Positions 59,558-64,000 of a stretch of DNA of 64,000 nucleotides are shown piece by piece. Position numbers and translations under genes: made by a program. The stretch's first letter is position 1. Every line of letters begins with the position of its first letter. The notes under the pieces are model-generated. The model saw only the letters and a list, made by a program, of their open reading frames with translations. It did not search any database and was not told the origin of the DNA. The stretch spans positions 7,068,001 to 7,132,000 of the forward strand of contig JAHRBC010000001.1 in NCBI GenBank assembly GCA_022702545.1, read 5' to 3'. The DNA is from Phycomyces nitens. Its lineage: Eukaryota > Mucoromycota > Mucoromycetes > Mucorales > Phycomycetaceae.

Positions 59558-60980
59558 TCCTTAAAATGAGTTGACAAGTTTGACAAAGCTAATGATCTTT
59601 ATAATTAATTCAATGGCTCTAAACCGCGCTATTATTTTTACATGTATTCTGCTTATTTGTGACAGTGATTGGCTAGATTTATTTATTCTTTTTTTATATC
59701 AAAATACACCAAGCTATAATACATTTTGAAACAATCCCAAACCCCATTTATCTATGGTTTACTAGCCAAATTTACGCATAATTCTCGGTTGGAACTCTCG
59801 AACCAGACAATGGTTACAACTAGTCAATAATATCCCAAAAGATCTCAAAAGGCGGTAAGATCTTGATTCCAGAATCTGTAACATTTTTTTTAATACCAAT
59901 GGCTTTTGATCGATCCGTGGTTTGTGCACCCTAGACGATATTTCCTTGATAAAATATATATTAAAGTCTCAAAGGTTACATTGGTCATGATCATTCTTTA
60001 ATACGATCTCGGATTCATTATCTATTTGAGCCATTCTAATCCAGAGTGGCAAGTAGCACAGACACCCGATATTGTACCAGCAAGTAGTACAACCAGATCA
60101 TTATTTTGTATTGTTCATTGAACAATTGTAGCTGATTTGGCTCTGGATTTTGATGTGGCTATAAGCTTCATTACTGCACCTTTATTGTTTTTACTATATC
60201 ATGTATATATTTATTTTCTCAAGTCAGGCACGGTGCAAGAAGCATAGCCAGTATCAATAAACTCTCTAAAATAAACTCAAGCCTTTATCTATAACGTCAA
60301 TGGTAGATTTAATACGGTCAAAGACAGTACTGATAAAACCGAAAAATGCTTCAAATTAATTACCAAGGAGATGAGGACCAAGGACCCATGGCCGCTCATT
60401 TTGCATGAAAAGAGAACACCAGAATGCAAATGACCTTACCACCAGGTTTATTGTCCTCTGAAATAGTCTCGAGCAAACCAGCAAGTAGATCCTTGGCATA
60501 ACAGATCAAAATATCCATCTATCCATCTATCAGTCTTTAAATATCTTGTCATTCCAAAACACAATAGGATTAAACCAATGCCGTGCTGTATAGTATACCA
60601 AATACACTACACATATTTGTTGTTGTTATCTATATATTTAATATTGTTCAATCAAATTCATACTTTTCATGTATCTAAAAGTTGGAATTTCCTTTTATGA
60701 AAAATACTTTGCAACAGTTTCCAAACTATTAATGCCCAATATAAATAACAACACGTCTAAAACGCTCATGCAGAATTTATAATATTTGGGTACAATTATG
60801 ATGAATTATAGAGTTGACTATTTTACATTTCTCGTTTAATTTATATATATATATATATATATATATTATACTCTAGTATACAAATAAAAGCTGGTAATTA
60901 TTTAAACAAAATTTGGTTTTATATGGATAATGGTTATTGACAAGTGTGCCTAGGCCTGGCGCACTTTTGGTATGGTATGA
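59558..60980. other. Intergenic, AT-rich with TA repeat
   Basis: (TA)n at about 60842-60868. No gene seen. Confidence 0.55.
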
Positions 60981-61396
60981 ATGGTCAGCCGTAGAACACT
61001 GTGCCGTGTACAAATCTTACTCGAGCCAATAATTCTAATCTACATGTTGCATTTTTAGACACAACAACAGAATCTACAGTTATACAAGTAGTAGTTTTAT
61101 ATTTTGTAATGTTTATATGTTTGATTATCTTTGTAGGACCTTGTTCTTGAATAAAACTATAAGAATATTCTGGTAATTTCTTTTTTCAAGAACAAGATCC
61201 CACACAAATAGGCAAGTATATAAACATTGAACAGTATAAAACTACTTGTACTTTCTAGCAGCCACTAGGTCAAGGAAAGGAATCATAAAGCTACTGCTAT
61301 TGTGTATTATGTTTTTATGTCTAAAAATGTAATAAGCATATTAAAAATTATTGGCTTAAATAAGATTTGTACACAGTAGTGTTATACGGCTGACCA
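60981..61396. repeat. 416-bp fold-back MITE-like element
   Basis: It begins ATGGTCAGCCGTAGAACACT and ends with the reverse complement (ACGGCTGACCAT). The arms stay alignable to the centre: about 55 bp at each end are nearly identical, then TGCATTTTTAGACA against its inverted copy, then a long inner match (TACAAGTAGT...TTGTTCTTGAA) at 61080-61150 and 61186-61253. The loop is at about 61151-61185. No coding capacity. Confidence 0.8.
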
Positions 61397-62088
61397 TCTA
61401 AATTGCATGAATAATCACACATGTATTGCACAGTATGATCTTTTAGCTTTTGATTGCCGTACCAGCCTTGTAACAAGTGACCTATCATATTTAACGATAC
61501 CAAACGTTTGTCTGAACCTATTACCATTCTTTGTATGCTTATGTTCTCACATATATATAGGAGTATGTAGGACAGTGGGATGTAATTCATGTCTTACATG
61601 CTTGTGTGTAGCCATTGTGTCCAAGAATATATTCATACTTTATCCAAGGTCTGTTTTAATGATTATTGGCTATTGTAAAAAAAAAAGACGGAATTCTGTA
61701 TGCAACCAACAGATCCTTCAGCTGCAAGCACTATGTATTAAATACAGATATTTTTCATGTCCATGTTCTTGATTGCCTACAATGCCTTTTTATATATAAA
61801 GTGTGTTTTCTGTATCTATTAAAACATCTCAAGAACAATAAATCGGTATCAAAGTCAAAATAAGATATCTGTGTCAATGTACAATAATTTAAGGGCGACT
61901 AAAATAATTGCCAAGTGTTACCCGAGATACAGATAAATGGTGATTGCATGTATTGTCCATCCTGTGTTCTGCATGCAAAACTAATGAATCTATTCTTTTT
62001 TTGTACAAGATGCCTTTCATTCTAAAAAAAATTTAAAGGTATAAAAGACCCTGGATATCCATATGCCTTTCAACTACACATCTCTACA
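61397..62088. other. Promoter-side intergenic region of the P450 gene
   Basis: Frames at 61407-61863 lack recognisable motifs. The end holds the TATA-like element below. Confidence 0.55.
62039..62046 (+). promoter_or_regulatory. TATA box of the P450 gene
   Basis: GTATAAAAG lies about 45 bp upstream of the start codon at 62089; a classical TATA sequence at a plausible distance. Confidence 0.5.
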
Positions 62089-64000
62089 ATGTCTGATCTC
62101 TTGCCATATTCCTTGCGCCGTGAGCACCTTTCCTTGGCAATGGCCGTTGCTACACTGACTGCAACAGCTTATTATACCTTTTCTGGGTCTAAAGCTTCAG
62201 AGTTCAAGGATCTAAAAGAGATTCCTGAACCAAAAGAGAAATATCCTTTTATCGGCAAGTATAGATGCTAAACGTCTAAATTGTATAGTATTTCTTAACC
62301 ATTATAATTAGGCCACTTGATATCATTGGGGAAATCTCCAGGAAAACAGGTCACAAAATGGCACAATGAGCTCGGTAAGCGTATTGAATAGACTGTTGTG
62401 CAGTGTAATGTTAAAAGACTAATATATATATATATATATAAATCAATAGGCCCTATATTCAAGCTTAGAATGGGCGCCCAGACGTGGATTATGGTCAGTG
62501 ACCCATTCCTTGCCCATGAGTTATTCTTTACTCGTGGAAGTCTCGCATCTTCTCGTCCTGCACATGGATATCTCAGAGATATATACTCTGCTGGTGGAAG
62601 GTATTTATATGTTTTGCAACCTATATATCGAGAACAAATTCTAATACTTCTCAAAGAGGACTTACCTTTACAGCAACATCAAAAAAGTGGCATAGATCTA
62701 GAGCAGCAGGTAAATATATAGTTCTTAGACCATCCTACAATGTATTCACCATCAATCTAGCCATGGCCTTGCTGGCTCCAAAGTCTGTAGATCCTCTTAG
62801 TCAAGAAATGATTGACGGAGCTGAGAAATTGGCAAAGGTGCTCTTGGAGACTACAAAAACACATGGAAGCGTTTCTCCATCCGAACAACTTTCCCTGGTC
62901 TCATACAATGTCATCATGACTGTGTGCTTTGGATTGCGTGCCGAGTCGGCGGATGATCCAGAGTTCATATCTATGGTCGATTACATGCATCAACACGAAA
63001 GATATGGCGGGGTCGCTGGCGACGTGGGATCTTTCTTACCAATCTTGTCCCTCGCTGCCTCTATATCTGGAATCAAGAAGAAGCAAACTGAATTTGTAAA
63101 AGTCTTTAGAGACGAAGTATTTACAAAGTTAATTGAGAAAGGGCTCAATTCAGACAAGGAATGCTTTGTAAAGTCGCTTCATCAAGAAAAAGACAAGTTT
63201 AAATTGGACCATGAGGATATAGTGGTGCTTTTGAGTAAGTCTTGGAATGTATTTTTTTTAAAGAAAATAATATTTACTTTGTATTTACTTGTGTTTAGGT
63301 GATATCATTGTTGCAGGCACAGACACAACTGCCCTGACAATAACATGGCTATTAGCTGTTATATCCTACCGTCCCGATATCCAAAAGAATATCCAAGAAG
63401 AGATTGATAGCTTTGTATCAAAGAATGGAAGACTACCAATGTATTCTGACCGAGAAAGCTTCCCATACCTTTCTGCAACACAAAAAGAAGGCCTGAGATT
63501 CCGTCCAATCACCGAATTTGGTGTTCCACATGAAGCCAGCGAGGATAGTAAGTTGACAGACAAACGAACGAGTTTAATACCTTGATCTGACATGTTATCC
63601 AGTTAATTTGCGTGGATACCATGTTCCCAAGAATTCTATACTTATTGGATGCATGGACGCAATGCACATGGATCCAGTACGGTATCCAGAGCCAGAAAAG
63701 TTTATTCCAGAGCGTTTCTTGGGCTATTCTGATAGCATGTCAACCTTGGCAAGTGGATCCATCAAAAACCGCGACCAGTACAACTTTGGCTGGGGAAGGT
63801 AAAGAGAGGATATTTATGAAATTAAATCGAACTTTGGTTTGTTGGACTGGGAATACTGACAATATCTATCAATATTTAGACGGTTGTGTCCTGGCATTTA
63901 CATGGTAAGTCTAAAAGACCTATTATCTACAGCTGTATTGACAAGTCCCATATCTCTTAAAAGGCCGAGGCAGAGATGTTTTATAATCTCACAAGAATCT
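62089..64000 (+). CDS. Cytochrome P450 monooxygenase, partial (cut by right window edge)
   Basis: Exons: 62089-62254, 62312-62374, 62450-62600, 62657-62709, 62761-63234, 63299-63547, 63603-63798, 63880-63904 and 63964-beyond 64000. An N-terminal membrane anchor (LAMAVATLTATAYYTF) is followed by the proline hinge and IGHLISLGKSPGKQVTKWH. Next come the C-helix WHRSR, the I-helix oxygen-binding motif AGTDTTALTITW, ExxR as EGLR, the PERF motif region (EKFIPERF), and the haem-binding FGWGRRLCPG with the axial Cys. All key residues are present, so an active ER-bound enzyme is expected; the substrate is unknown. Intron 1 has a GC donor (GCAAGT). The acceptor of intron 3 at 62656 was chosen because it restores GLTFTATSKKWHRSR. 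Confidence 0.93.

Noticed and set aside
62601..62682. Acceptor at the TTTACAG just before CAACATC in the P450 gene
   Set aside because: It shifts the frame into a stop; the acceptor at 62656 restores GLTFTATSKKWHRSR.

Overview
The window is eukaryotic nuclear DNA from a filamentous fungus, most likely of the Mucoromycota (Mucorales-like). Genes are compact and cut by many short introns of about 40-100 bp with GTAAGT-type donors. Intergenic DNA is very AT-rich and full of simple repeats. The gene set is fungal: a GUP1-type MBOAT, GH17 beta-glucanase, OST4, YOP1/REEP, RFC1 and many F-box/LRR proteins. It also has a Tubby-domain gene and a TTC39/IML2 gene, both typical of early-diverging fungi. 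No bacterial-style operons are present. The phylum is inferred from gene content and style, not from any database match.

Left part (1-24 kb): an unidentified gene broken by an in-frame TGA runs off the left edge. It is followed by the 36-residue OST4 gene, a four-exon YOP1/REEP gene, a tRNA-Asn(GTT), a short-chain dehydrogenase and a TCAIM-like DUF4460/DUF4461 gene. Next come a PA-TM-RING ubiquitin ligase, a secreted cysteine-containing protein, a WWE-domain miniprotein, an 11-exon TTC39/IML2 gene, a doubtful decayed gene and a small hydrophilic protein.

Middle part (24-44 kb): a TPR/F-box/LRR gene of Dia2/Pof3 architecture is followed by two tandem F-box/LRR paralogues with a tiny possible gene between them. 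Then come a seven-exon Tubby gene, a signal-peptide protein with a hydrophobic tail, a GH17 glucanase, the eight-exon GUP1 gene and a Gln-rich low-complexity protein. Three genes in the window use a GC-AG intron with the same GCAAGT donor.

Right-centre (45-54.5 kb) is a cluster of mobile DNA. It holds a decayed Tc1-type transposase and two 5'-truncated copies of one LINE in opposite orientations, the second with a 14-bp target duplication. It also holds a 1.6-kb element with 216-bp inverted arms, a 280-bp fold-back element and a 254-bp SINE-like insertion with a 14-bp target duplication. The most unusual element lies between short inverted repeats at about 51.05 and 54.32 kb. Its only gene product contains a Tyr-x-Arg-x-Ser motif like that of serine recombinases, belongs to no family I can name, and is split by the second LINE.

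Right end (55-64 kb): a 19-exon RFC1 gene (replication clamp loader), a 416-bp fold-back element, and a cytochrome P450 gene running off the right edge after the haem-binding motif.

All exon structures were deduced by hand from splice signals, reading-frame phase and conserved family motifs. Every intron given for the confident genes keeps the frame open.
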